Of a stretch of 64,000 bases of DNA, positions 15,725-23,838 are shown in pieces (position 1 is the stretch's first letter; each line of letters opens with the position of its first letter). The stretch lies in contig WLWP01000001.1 in the NCBI GenBank assembly GCA_012103505.1, positions 3,968,001-4,032,000 of the forward strand, in the 5' to 3' direction. The DNA is from Pseudomonadales bacterium (GTDB lineage: Bacteria; Pseudomonadota; Gammaproteobacteria; Pseudomonadales; Azotimanducaceae). The notes beneath the pieces were generated by a model. The model was given only the letters and a program-made list of their open reading frames with translations, was not told where the DNA came from and did not search any database. The translations under genes were made by a program, and so were the position numbers.

Positions 15725-16912
15725 ATGTTAGCCCAAACAGAGACGATCAGGATTATTGAAGGATTGTTAACACACCTGGATAACGACACCAACGTCGATG
15801 CCGGTGTTCAGCTCAAGAATCCCGTTTCCGCCTATACATCGCGAGATATCGCTGCCCATGAGTGGCAACAGTTTTTCCAGGACTATCCGCACTTACTTGG
15901 TTTGTCTCCAGATCTTCCTGGGCCAGGTAGCTTCATGACAAGCACTGAGCTTGGCAAGCCGATACTTGCGACGCGCGACCAAGATGGTCAATTCCATGCT
16001 TTTTTGAATGTTTGTCGACATCGAGGCACCGTGGTTGAAAACCAAGAGCGCGGTCAGAAGCAAACATTCCATTGCCCGTTTCATGCATGGGGTTACAACA
16101 CACAGGGTGAGCTGATCGCGGTCCCGAAAGAAGACCATTTCGGCGCGGTGGACAGATCTTGTAACGGTCTCGTCGAACTTCCGGCAGAGGAGCGATGGGG
16201 GATCCTGTGGGTACATCCAAACCCCAATGGGGTCCTCAATCTCGATGCACAACTTGGCGACCTCGGTGCTGAACTCGGCTGTTGGGATCTTGAGGAACAG
16301 ACTTACCAATCAACCACGACCTTCCCTCACGAGATGAATTGGAAACTGGCGATCGACACCTTTGGCGAGACGTACCATTTCAACGCTTTGCACAGAAATA
16401 CTTTGGCGCAAGACTTCTATGGCAATGCACAGATGTACGATCGCTACGAACGCAACCACCGCATGATGCTGTGTTTGAAAAATATCGATACGCTGCGTGA
16501 GGTCGACAAAGTCGATTGGAATGTATTGTTAGGCGCCCTCCCGGTGTACTACATATTCCCCAATGTGCAGCTCATCATCGGCCGAGCGGGCCCGACGTTA
16601 GTCCGTGTTTATCCTGATAAAGACAATCCGAATAGTAGTTTTTCTAAGGTTAGTTTTTATCTAGATGAGACCCAGATGGAACTCTTGCAGAGCAGTCTCG
16701 ATGGTGACTTAACGGACGCCCAAGTCAGGATGCAAGGATTTGCGAACGTGATCCGTGATGAAGACTATGTCGCTGCCGCGTCATCGCATGTCGGCGCGAT
16801 GTCCGGTGCGCAGGAGCACATCATCTTCGGGCGTAATGAACCTGCGCTCCATCACTACCACAACACTTATCGCGAAGCGCTCGGCATGGAGCCATTGGAA
16901 GTTGCTGACTAA
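15725..16912 (+). CDS. Rieske non-heme iron oxygenase, alpha subunit
   Basis: 395 residues. Intact Rieske centre: Cys97-x-His99-x17-Cys117-x2-His120. The catalytic domain shows D-T-F-G-E-T-Y-H-F-N-A-L-H: two His ligands preceded by a Glu in the bridging position that relays electrons, and a late D-E-D-Y-V segment supplying the candidate Asp ligand. It belongs to the choline monooxygenase/aromatic ring-hydroxylating group. Substrate unknown. No reductase or small subunit lies next to it. The neighbourhood (cyclase, GST, VOC protein) suggests a degradative pathway for an aromatic or cyclic compound. Confidence 0.88.
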   Translation: MLAQTETIRIIEGLLTHLDNDTNVDAGVQLKNPVSAYTSRDIAAHEWQQFFQDYPHLLGLSPDLPGPGSFMTSTELGKPILATRDQDGQFHAFLNVCRHRGTVVENQERGQKQTFHCPFHAWGYNTQGELIAVPKEDHFGAVDRSCNGLVELPAEERWGILWVHPNPNGVLNLDAQLGDLGAELGCWDLEEQTYQSTTTFPHEMNWKLAIDTFGETYHFNALHRNTLAQDFYGNAQMYDRYERNHRMMLCLKNIDTLREVDKVDWNVLLGALPVYYIFPNVQLIIGRAGPTLVRVYPDKDNPNSSFSKVSFYLDETQMELLQSSLDGDLTDAQVRMQGFANVIRDEDYVAAASSHVGAMSGAQEHIIFGRNEPALHHYHNTYREALGMEPLEVAD

Positions 16913-16918
16913 GTAGAA

Positions 16919-17680
16919 CTAGCCGTTTAGGAGTGCGACGCAGCGGGTCCAACCAGCAGAAGCCCCTGCGATTTTCACCGGGAAACATGCAACCGTAAAT
17001 CCGTCACCAGGCAATGCATCGAGGTTGTTCAGCTTCTCCATTTGCCAATATGGGATTTCCCGCCCTGCTTTGTGACCTTCCCAGATCATTGCTGGGTCTC
17101 GATTCTCTGCCCACTTCTTGGCGGTATGGTTAAAAGGGGCATCCCAAGACCATCCATCGGTACCAACCACGCGAACCCCTCGTTCAGTTAGGTACATGGT
17201 CGCCTCACGACCCATGCCGCAACCCGCGTCGACGTAGCCGGGCTCACCAAACACATTGCCCGCTCGTGTGTTGACGAGGGGCTTGAGTTCGTGACCAATG
17301 CGGTTGAGTTCATCTTCGATATCCCGCGCGCTGACAAGATAGCCATCTTCATAGTTGCGGAAATCAAGCTTTACGCCGGGTTGGAAACAATACTCTAAAG
17401 GGGTTTGATCGATCGTAGGCGCCGGGTCAGCACCGTTGTTCGTGGTGGAATGGAAGTGCCAGGGCGCGTCCATATGTGTGCCGTTGTGCGTAGAAAGCGT
17501 GATGGTCTCTACCGCCCAGCCCTCGCCGTCCGGTAGTTCGTCTGGTTTCAGACCAGGAAAAAAGTGCGCCAGTCCTCCAGCGGTTTCCTGATGGTTTCGG
17601 TAGGTAACCTTTGGTGCACCGCCAGGATGGTCTGTGTGCTCATTATTGTCGATAGCGACAGATAGATCGATGATTTGCAT
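16919..17680 (-). CDS. Putative cyclase / kynurenine-formamidase-like metallohydrolase
   Basis: 253 residues from the ATG at 17680, preceded by GGAG. The family signature H-N-G-T-H-M-D-A-P-W-H-F (H-x-G-T-H-x-D-x-P-x-H-F of PF04199) provides the divalent-metal ligands. The family includes bacterial kynurenine formamidase, isatin hydrolase and polyketide cyclases; the overall sequence is closest to the generic cyclase-family hydrolases. In this cluster it could hydrolyse an amide, lactone or lactam made after ring oxygenation (inference). On the opposite strand to its Rieske, GST and VOC neighbours. Confidence 0.8.
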   Translation of the reverse strand: MQIIDLSVAIDNNEHTDHPGGAPKVTYRNHQETAGGLAHFFPGLKPDELPDGEGWAVETITLSTHNGTHMDAPWHFHSTTNNGADPAPTIDQTPLEYCFQPGVKLDFRNYEDGYLVSARDIEDELNRIGHELKPLVNTRAGNVFGEPGYVDAGCGMGREATMYLTERGVRVVGTDGWSWDAPFNHTAKKWAENRDPAMIWEGHKAGREIPYWQMEKLNNLDALPGDGFTVACFPVKIAGASAGWTRCVALLNG

Positions 17681-17774
17681 GGATCGGCTCCGGCAGAAAA
17701 AACGAAACGTTGATGCTAACACTCATTTAAACTGGGTTTCTAAATGTTGGTCCGGAACGGTTATTAGGAGGGGT

Positions 17775-18737
17775 ATGTACACACTTTATGGTGGTGAGTT
17801 GAGCTTGTTTACCCGCAAGTTAGAGGCCGCGCTTATTTTCTACAAAGCCTCTTATGAGTTCGTACCTAAAGCGAAGGCGGACGCCGCTCTGCTGGAGGCG
17901 CGATCTGGTACCCATCAGGTCCCGGTTCTGACTACACCTGAGAATTGGGTGATTGCAGATACGACGCCGATCATGAGTTTGCTGGATGGGCGATTTCCAG
18001 GCCGTGAGATGTTTCCCGCGGGCGAGCATGGTGTTTTGGTACACATTCTTGAGGAACACCTGGATGAGTGGATCGCGAGAACCATGGTGCACTACCGTTG
18101 GCACTATGCTGAGAGTGCCAAGTTCGCCTCTATGCGTATGTCGATGGGTAATGAGGAAGCAGCTGCTCGTGTGGCGGCTTGGGGGCCGCGCGCGTGCCGG
18201 GCCACGGGTACCGATTCCGAGCAACAACGTCAGGCTGCGGAAGACGAATATGTACGCATGCTGACAGCCGCTGAAGCCCAGCTGCAAGAAACAGAGTTTC
18301 TCTTGGGCGATCGACCAACCGCGCTTGACTGTATTGTCCTCGGTGGGCTGCGAGCGCACACCAACATGGATCCTGACCCCAAGCGCGTCGTTGCCAATTT
18401 TCCGGTAGTCGTAGATTGGGCGGAGCGCCGTGCGGATACTTGGACGGGGAGCGGAGAGCTTGCGCCACTGCCTGCAAGCACAGCGTTCGCGCGACATCTA
18501 TTGGGCGAAATGGCGACAACTTACGTGCCCTATGTGCTTGGCAACCAAGCTGCACAGAATGCTGGTGCCAAGGCATTTCATGCCGATATATACGGTGAAG
18601 AGGTCAGTTATCTCAGCAGACCGTATCCTGAACACTCGAGACAAATGGTGGCGAATCGAATCACCGCGTTAGATACTCCAGAAGTGATTGCGGAGCTACT
18701 AGGGCAGTACAAACTTGCGAACGCCTTTAGCGATTGA
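17775..18737 (+). CDS. Glutathione S-transferase-family protein
   Basis: 320 residues from the ATG at 17775, chosen for its AGGAGGGG ribosome site. The N-terminal thioredoxin fold starts with M-Y-T-L-Y-G-G-E-L-S-L-F-T-R-K and includes the cis-Pro region Q-V-P-V-L-T and the glutathione-binding A-D-T-T-P-I-M (usually E/D-S/T). The C-terminal helical part is about 100 residues longer than in ordinary GSTs. Such long GSTs occur in degradative clusters, where they act as isomerases or lyases. Downstream VOC gene starts 21 bp after the stop, so they form an operon. Confidence 0.75.
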   Translation: MYTLYGGELSLFTRKLEAALIFYKASYEFVPKAKADAALLEARSGTHQVPVLTTPENWVIADTTPIMSLLDGRFPGREMFPAGEHGVLVHILEEHLDEWIARTMVHYRWHYAESAKFASMRMSMGNEEAAARVAAWGPRACRATGTDSEQQRQAAEDEYVRMLTAAEAQLQETEFLLGDRPTALDCIVLGGLRAHTNMDPDPKRVVANFPVVVDWAERRADTWTGSGELAPLPASTAFARHLLGEMATTYVPYVLGNQAAQNAGAKAFHADIYGEEVSYLSRPYPEHSRQMVANRITALDTPEVIAELLGQYKLANAFSD

Positions 18738-18758
18738 GTTTCTTGGTGTTGGGGATAA

Positions 18759-19307
18759 ATGATGACCAGAGAAGTTAAGACAGATTTAGTAAAGCCAGGG
18801 GCTTTTGCCCATTACGTCATTCGGTGTTCGGACAAAGAAAAGTCGGCACAGTGGTACGCGTCGGTGCTTGGCATGGAACCCGTGCATGAGAACCCGATGC
18901 TGACGTTCATGACCTATGATGACGAACATCACCGTCTCGCGTTGGTGCAAAATCAGGGCGATGAAAAACTCTCAAAAACGGCACCCGGTATGGACCATGT
19001 CGGGTATACATTAAATTCTCTTGGGGATTTGATGAGTACCTACAAGCGGCTGAAGGACGAGGGCATCGTGCCTGTTTGGCCGATCAATCATGGTGTAACG
19101 ACTTCGCTGTATTATGAGGATCCGGATGGTATGCGGGTCGAGTTCCAAGTCGAAAATTTTCCGACTAAGGCAGAGCTGCAAGGGTTTATGCATTCTGAAG
19201 CTTTTAGCCAAAACCCCATCGGCGTAAATTTTGACCCAGATAAAATGCTCGAGCGGTATGAAAACGGCGATCCGATAGAAGAATTACTGCAGCAAGGCTC
19301 CGCCTAG
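18759..19307 (+). CDS. VOC-superfamily protein, possible ring-cleavage dioxygenase
   Basis: 182 residues, a single vicinal-oxygen-chelate unit. Candidate metal ligands are His18 (F-A-H-Y-V-I-R-C), His80 (M-D-H-V-G-Y) and Glu128 (R-V-E-F-Q), with His111 as a possible catalytic base. This arrangement matches extradiol-type and glyoxalase-type VOC proteins. Position next to a Rieske oxygenase, a cyclase and a GST supports a role in opening or rearranging an oxygenated ring; the actual reaction is not decidable from sequence. A 30-residue C-terminal tail extends beyond the VOC core. Confidence 0.75.
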   Translation: MMTREVKTDLVKPGAFAHYVIRCSDKEKSAQWYASVLGMEPVHENPMLTFMTYDDEHHRLALVQNQGDEKLSKTAPGMDHVGYTLNSLGDLMSTYKRLKDEGIVPVWPINHGVTTSLYYEDPDGMRVEFQVENFPTKAELQGFMHSEAFSQNPIGVNFDPDKMLERYENGDPIEELLQQGSA

Positions 19308-19334
19308 ATTCGCGACGATGACCTATGCCAAGGG

Positions 19335-20186
19335 TCATTCAAATAGGCATGCACCCTCTTTGACTGCATAAGGTTTGTAGTTTGTCGCGTTTGGGTTAGT
19401 ACAGCCTTCTAGCGGCAAAATGCGAACGATCTCAAAGTCGATTGGATGTGATTCGCTTTGCAGTGCCAAATAGCCTGAGCTGAGATATACGGTTGATTCG
19501 CTCTGTGCAGTACTCTCATCGAGTTGAGGTCTTGCGTACGTGAGTACCTCTGCACCGTTGACTAGGTGGCGAACCGTACCTGAGCCGAGCACTATGATCG
19601 TTACGTCCACCCACTGATCACCATGCAACGTTTCGGAACTAGAGTACGTGCAGTGCGGGGTGAAGAGTTTCCCTTCTATTTCTACATGTGTTCCTGGGGT
19701 ACACAGATTGGCGGTAGGTCTAGGCTTGCCGTCGCTCAACCCACCCAGAAATTGAGCTTCTATCGAGTTCGGGAATTCCTGCCCGAGCGTCATGGTCTTG
19801 GGATCTTGCGAATGAAGCATCACGCCACTATTGCGCACCGCCCAACCCTTTGGACCATCGTCGACCTGTTCGCCGATAAACCGATAACGGATGTGTAGAG
19901 CATAGTGTGAATAGGCGTTTGCGAAAAACAAGTGGCCGAACTGATTGTCGAAACGTTCGTATTGATCGTACCGTACCTTGAGTATTCCATCTTCTACGCG
20001 GAAGGTATTGGCGAAATTGTCGCCCAATTCGTGTCCGCGAATCTTGGCGGTCCAGCCTGCTAAGTTCTTGCCGTTAAAGAGGTCTATCCAATCACCAGAC
20101 TCTAGATCCGGTTCCGCCTGGGCCGATGGGATGATCGCGCTAAACGTGAGCGTGAATAGAAAGAATATGCAGCGGAAGCGTGGCAT
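19335..20186 (-). CDS. Secreted DUF1080 (3-keto-disaccharide hydrolase-like) protein
   Basis: 283 residues with a clear signal peptide (cleavage after S-A-Q-A). The DUF1080 concanavalin-like domain is recognised by W-I-D-L-F-N-G-K-N-L-A-G-W near the start and by Q-W-V-D-V-T-I-I-V and H-L-V-N-G later. After the domain the last 23 residues read G-C-T-N-P-N-A-T-N-Y-K-P then A-x-x-x-x-G-A-C, the short two-cysteine motif often repeated in secreted Bacteroidetes and marine proteins. A carbohydrate-active role is likely from the family; substrate unknown. It stands alone. Confidence 0.8.
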   Translation of the reverse strand: MPRFRCIFFLFTLTFSAIIPSAQAEPDLESGDWIDLFNGKNLAGWTAKIRGHELGDNFANTFRVEDGILKVRYDQYERFDNQFGHLFFANAYSHYALHIRYRFIGEQVDDGPKGWAVRNSGVMLHSQDPKTMTLGQEFPNSIEAQFLGGLSDGKPRPTANLCTPGTHVEIEGKLFTPHCTYSSSETLHGDQWVDVTIIVLGSGTVRHLVNGAEVLTYARPQLDESTAQSESTVYLSSGYLALQSESHPIDFEIVRILPLEGCTNPNATNYKPYAVKEGACLFE

Positions 20187-20217
20187 CTGCCGTCCGACGG
20201 AAAGTGGAACTAGAGAC

Positions 20218-20277
20218 TACACGGCGAAGTCCTTCGTTGTGAAGCATGTCGTTGTGAAGTTCTTCGTTGTAAATCCT
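20218..20277 (+). repeat. Degenerate 15-bp tandem repeat (about 3-4 copies)
   Basis: TTCGTTGTGAAG (20233), GTCGTTGTGAAG (20248) and TTCGTTGTAAAT (20263) recur at exact 15-bp spacing, with a weaker copy before (20218). The array lies about 70 bp upstream of the LOG-family gene. The period equals that of the repeat at 3801-3920 but the sequence differs. Confidence 0.6.
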
Positions 20278-20349
20278 TTGGAGGCAGTTGTCCTTTCAGT
20301 GCGACGGTGTAACGCTATCAAATAGATCTCTTAATTGGACTGAACAAGA

Positions 20350-20928
20350 GTGGTTGTCATTAATACAGTTTGTGTCTTCGCAGGATCCAGTCTTGGTGCT
20401 CGAAAAGAATTCGCGGCTGCCGCGCGTATGTTGGGCGAGGCCATCGCGACGCGTGGGGCCCGCTTGGTCTTTGGTGGTGCATCTGTTGGTTTGATGGGAG
20501 AAGTAGCGGATGCGGCGCTTGCGAGTGGCGGTGATGTGATTGGTGTTTTACCAGAGTATTTGCAGCGGGTCGAACTCGTGCATACGAATCTCACGGAACT
20601 GATCATTGTAGACAGCATGCATACGCGCAAATCGACGATGGCCGATTACGCAGATGCTTTTATCGCGTTGCCCGGAGGGTTGGGCAGCTTGGAGGAACTC
20701 TTTGAGGTTTGGACGTGGACCCAACTTGGTCTGCATCGAAAACCCCTCGGCCTTCTGAACGTGCAAGGTTATTACGATGACTTGCTCGGCTTTCTAGATC
20801 ACACCGTTAGTGAAGGTTTTGTGAAGTCGGTGCACAGAGATATCCTGCAAGCAGATGAATCTCCAGAGACGTTACTGACATTGCTCGAGTCGACGGCACT
20901 TCCCGATGAGGGTAAATGGATCAACTGA
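20350..20928 (+). CDS. LOG-family (TIGR00730) nucleotide 5'-monophosphate phosphoribohydrolase
   Basis: 192 residues from a GTG. The family motif P-G-G-L-G-S-L-E-E (P-G-G-x-G-T-x-x-E with Ser for Thr) is at about residues 100-108, with the upstream F-G-G-A-S-V-G-L-M-G and M-H-T-R-K segments. LOG proteins release free bases from nucleoside monophosphates (cytokinin activation in plants; general nucleotide clean-up in bacteria). The 3' end overlaps the convergent membrane-protein gene by 8 bp. Confidence 0.88.
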   Translation: MVVINTVCVFAGSSLGARKEFAAAARMLGEAIATRGARLVFGGASVGLMGEVADAALASGGDVIGVLPEYLQRVELVHTNLTELIIVDSMHTRKSTMADYADAFIALPGGLGSLEELFEVWTWTQLGLHRKPLGLLNVQGYYDDLLGFLDHTVSEGFVKSVHRDILQADESPETLLTLLESTALPDEGKWIN

Positions 20929-21241
20929 AAATCTTCCTTTGCAAGATCCACCCGACGAGAAAAAGTATCCCTATTGGTGTCGCGAGATTATTTACCGCGT
21001 TTGGCAGATTGTCGGTGATCGGTGCTGATGCGAGAATGAACAGCCCAAGTCCCACTATAGTCATCAGGGCGACGTAGCCGACGATCATGGTTAACAGCCT
21101 TCGTTGGTTTGTTCGCTGGTGGAGGCGCATAACCTCAGTTGCAACTTGTTGGATGAATTCTTCGTTGTCTGTCGTGGATTGTGGTATTTCGTCGAGATCC
21201 TGTCGAAATAGTGCCATCAGGTTTGGGTCGCGATCATTCAT
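20921..21241 (-). CDS. Small two-helix membrane protein, putative sigma-operon partner
   Basis: 106 residues. The first 45 are soluble and acidic/helical (M-A-L-F-R-Q-D-L-D-E-I-P), followed by two transmembrane helices and a short basic end. It overlaps the sigma-factor gene by 8 bp. Topology (cytoplasmic N-terminus plus membrane anchor) and position suggest it could be the anti-sigma factor, but I see no zinc-finger H-x3-C-x2-C motif. I do not recognise its family. Confidence 0.6.
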   Translation of the reverse strand: MNDRDPNLMALFRQDLDEIPQSTTDNEEFIQQVATEVMRLHQRTNQRRLLTMIVGYVALMTIVGLGLFILASAPITDNLPNAVNNLATPIGILFLVGWILQRKIFS

Positions 21242-21770
21242 GGGCTGACTCCAAGTCTAAGTCGTAGCTCGAGAGATAGGATCGTAATTTTTCGGATCCT
21301 CTTCGTATGTGAGATTTAACTGTGCCCAATGGCAAGTCGGTTGCCGTCGATATTTCTTCGTTAGTCATGCCTTCGAGATAGGCGAGTACGATGCATAGTC
21401 GCGGCGACTCATCGAGCGTTGCGAGGGCTCTCGACAGATCATCTACGAGTGTCGGGTCGCGAAAATCCGTTGGCGTTTCTACTGGTTCGGATGCATCGGG
21501 TAGTTGTTTTTTCCGGACGTGACTGGTGAAAGTGTTGACTGCCATCTTTTTTAACCACCCCGGAAAACGTTGTACATCGCGCAGGCTGTGGATGTTTTGC
21601 CACAACTTGATGAACAGTTGCTGGGCAAGATCTTCCGCGAACGAAGCATCACCCGACAGGCGGTACATGAGTTGCCGGACGCTGGTTTGTCTGCGCCGTA
21701 CAATTTCAGTAAACGCGTCGACGTCTCCGTGTTGCGCGAGGGAAACGAGCACCGCTTCTGCGTGATCCAT
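21234..21770 (-). CDS. ECF RNA polymerase sigma factor
   Basis: 178 residues from the ATG at 21770 (a GTG lies two codons upstream). Region 2 is visible in S-F-A-E-D-L-A-Q-Q-L-F-I-K-L-W (the D-x-x-Q core-binding and -10 recognition helices) and region 4 in Y-L-E-G-M-T-N-E-E-I-S-T-A then L-P-L-G-T-V-K-S-H-I-R-R-G. The length is typical of ECF factors. It is the middle gene of an operon with a DUF6249-like membrane protein upstream and a small membrane protein downstream. Confidence 0.9.
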   Translation of the reverse strand: MDHAEAVLVSLAQHGDVDAFTEIVRRRQTSVRQLMYRLSGDASFAEDLAQQLFIKLWQNIHSLRDVQRFPGWLKKMAVNTFTSHVRKKQLPDASEPVETPTDFRDPTLVDDLSRALATLDESPRLCIVLAYLEGMTNEEISTATDLPLGTVKSHIRRGSEKLRSYLSSYDLDLESAHE

Positions 21771-21785
21771 GCTCACAAGTGAGGT

Positions 21786-22166
21786 CTAGTCTTGCTTCAC
21801 GCTACGAGCGGCGTACAGCATGCCAGCCGATATACACACCAGGAGCGCCGCGACGCCGGTTAACAATGTTAAGAGCTCTGTTGCGAGGGCGCTCATGAAC
21901 CACCCCAACAGAACCAGCCCCGGAGCTATGGCAAGACAGATGTAACCACCAATCCTGAGGTCCCGAGCGACGTCTTTGTTGCCCCCGGTTAGCTGTTCGA
22001 ACAATGCTGGATCGACCGCTTGGCCACTCTCGAACATCCGTCTGAGTGTTTCGTGTTGTGTCTCACGTTTGCGTATGGAATCCCAAATGCCGCCTAGAAC
22101 AGCCATACCGATAAAGATCCATAGACCAAATGCTGCGAGACCTGCGCCAAGACCAATACCTTCCAT
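21786..22166 (-). CDS. DUF6249-like membrane protein
   Basis: 126 residues: N-terminal helix (G-L-A-A-F-G-L-W-I-F-I-G-M-A-V), a cytoplasmic segment K-R-E-T-Q-H-E-T-L-R-R-M-F-E-S-G-Q with the pattern typical of the family, and two further membrane helices. The soluble H-E-x-L-R-x-x-x-E-x-G motif recurs in proteins encoded with ECF sigma factors. Likely a membrane regulator of the sigma factor that follows 15 bp downstream. GGAG ribosome site before the ATG. Confidence 0.7.
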   Translation of the reverse strand: MEGIGLGAGLAAFGLWIFIGMAVLGGIWDSIRKRETQHETLRRMFESGQAVDPALFEQLTGGNKDVARDLRIGGYICLAIAPGLVLLGWFMSALATELLTLLTGVAALLVCISAGMLYAARSVKQD

Positions 22167-22263
22167 TACGTACTCCGATTTAACTGTGTTCTGTACCTTA
22201 AGACGCGAGATTTTGCATTTTGGATGCAGGTAGGTTATTCAATTCTTTTTGCAGGGGATCGTG

Positions 22264-23838
22264 ATGTTGCATCGGGTGAAAGGCATTGGGGCCATCGCGA
22301 TAATGGTGATGTCCACGTTGGTGTTTGCCCAATCGAAGCCCAATCTCATCTTTATCTTGGTCGACGATCTGCGCTATGACGCGCTTGGCTTTGTAAATCC
22401 AGATGTGCAAACCCCAAATCTTGATGCGCTTGCCGCGGGTGGGTTGTATTTGCCCAATGCAGTGGTCACGACCTCTTTGTGCTCACCCAGTCGCGCCACA
22501 ATACTGACGGGCCAGTCCGCGCGCAATCACCGCATAGTGGACAACAACGACGGTTCAGAGGCAGGTCTCACGTTCTTTCCATCCTATCTTCAGGACGCGG
22601 GGTACGAGACGAGCTTTATCGGCAAATGGCATATGGGCAGAGCGAGTGACGCCCCCCGACCAGGCTTCGATCACTGGGTTAGTTTTAAAGGGCAGGGCGT
22701 GTACAACCCTGTTCCTGGTTATCAGCTGAACGTTAACGGACAACCTCAAGATCAGCGTGGTTACATCACTGATGAGCTGACTGAGTATGCCCTCGAATGG
22801 TTGGATGGCCGTGAGTCAGAGAAACCGTTCTTCTTATACCTGTCCCACAAGGCAGTGCACGCAGACTTCAAGCCCGCAGAGAGACATAAGGATCAATACG
22901 CTGACGTCGACATAACGTTACCCGATCCAGATGGCGATGTAGGTGCTCCCGGGGCGGGTAAACCGATGTGGGTACACAATCAACGTAACAGCTGGCATGG
23001 CGTCGACTTCCCTTATCACTCAGAACTCTCAATCGAAGACTACGTCCGCGAATACTACGCGGCTCTTTCCGCTGTCGATGATTCCACTGGCCGAGTAGTC
23101 GAATGGTTGCGACAAAACGATCAGTTAGAAAATACAGTGCTTGTCTTCTTTAGCGACAATGGCTTTTTGTTTGGTGATCACGGCCTCATTGATAAGCGTA
23201 ATGCCTACGAACCTTCAGTGCGGGTTCCGATGGTGGTATATGGCCCTGGCCGTGTTGTGCCTGGTGTGACAAATACTCGGATTACCAATCTAGACATCGC
23301 ACCGACTATGCTTGGGTTCGCCGGTGTTGCTCCTGCGAGCCAAATGGAAGGGCAGTCGCTCGTCCCGCTTTTGACGGGCGCGATCGCGGAGCGGGATTGG
23401 CAAGCGCAGCCGTTTGTTTATGAATACTATTGGGAGTGGACGTTCCCGCAGACACCGACCACGTTCGCGATCACCTATGACGAAATCAAGTACATCCAGT
23501 ACCACGGCCTGTGGGATCTTGAGGAGCTTTACGATCTGACAAAGGATCCGGGGGAACGGGTTAATCTAGTGCACGAGCCAAAGTATATCTCGGCGTTAGT
23601 AGAACGGCGGAGCAGGTTGTTTGAAAGCCTCGCTAACAAAGATGGGGAACGCTCAGTGCCCTTCCGCGAAAAACGCGCCCAGGGCATTAGATTTAGGCGC
23701 CGAGATGGTGCCGAGACTGCGGATTTTCCAGAGAGCTTTGTACGCTCTCTTGATGCACCAGACCTCAGGAGCGGTTTTATGCCACCAACACCAACACCAA
23801 CACCAACACCAACACCAACAGCAAGTGAGCAGGAATGA
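22264..23838 (+). CDS. Secreted sulfatase (type I, Cys-type)
   Basis: 524 residues from the ATG at 22264 (AGGGG ribosome site at 22253-22257). Signal peptide M-L-H-R-V-K ... L-V-F-A. The catalytic signature is L-C-S-P-S-R-A-T-I-L-T-G, whose Cys is converted to formylglycine. Metal ligands are seen in V-D-D-L-R and in F-F-S-D-N-G. The C-terminus ends in a Pro-Thr array (six PT units) coded by a hexanucleotide repeat, probably a flexible linker end. The substrate is a sulfate ester, perhaps of an algal polysaccharide (inference). No maturase gene is in the window. Confidence 0.9.
   Translation: MLHRVKGIGAIAIMVMSTLVFAQSKPNLIFILVDDLRYDALGFVNPDVQTPNLDALAAGGLYLPNAVVTTSLCSPSRATILTGQSARNHRIVDNNDGSEAGLTFFPSYLQDAGYETSFIGKWHMGRASDAPRPGFDHWVSFKGQGVYNPVPGYQLNVNGQPQDQRGYITDELTEYALEWLDGRESEKPFFLYLSHKAVHADFKPAERHKDQYADVDITLPDPDGDVGAPGAGKPMWVHNQRNSWHGVDFPYHSELSIEDYVREYYAALSAVDDSTGRVVEWLRQNDQLENTVLVFFSDNGFLFGDHGLIDKRNAYEPSVRVPMVVYGPGRVVPGVTNTRITNLDIAPTMLGFAGVAPASQMEGQSLVPLLTGAIAERDWQAQPFVYEYYWEWTFPQTPTTFAITYDEIKYIQYHGLWDLEELYDLTKDPGERVNLVHEPKYISALVERRSRLFESLANKDGERSVPFREKRAQGIRFRRRDGAETADFPESFVRSLDAPDLRSGFMPPTPTPTPTPTPTASEQE
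23785..23820 (+). repeat. Hexanucleotide repeat (CCAACA)x6
   Basis: Six perfect copies of CCAACA inside the 3' end of the sulfatase gene, encoding the Pro-Thr tail. The unit is a multiple of three, so slippage would change tail length without a frameshift. It ends 4 bp before the GTG start of the next gene. Confidence 0.9.
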
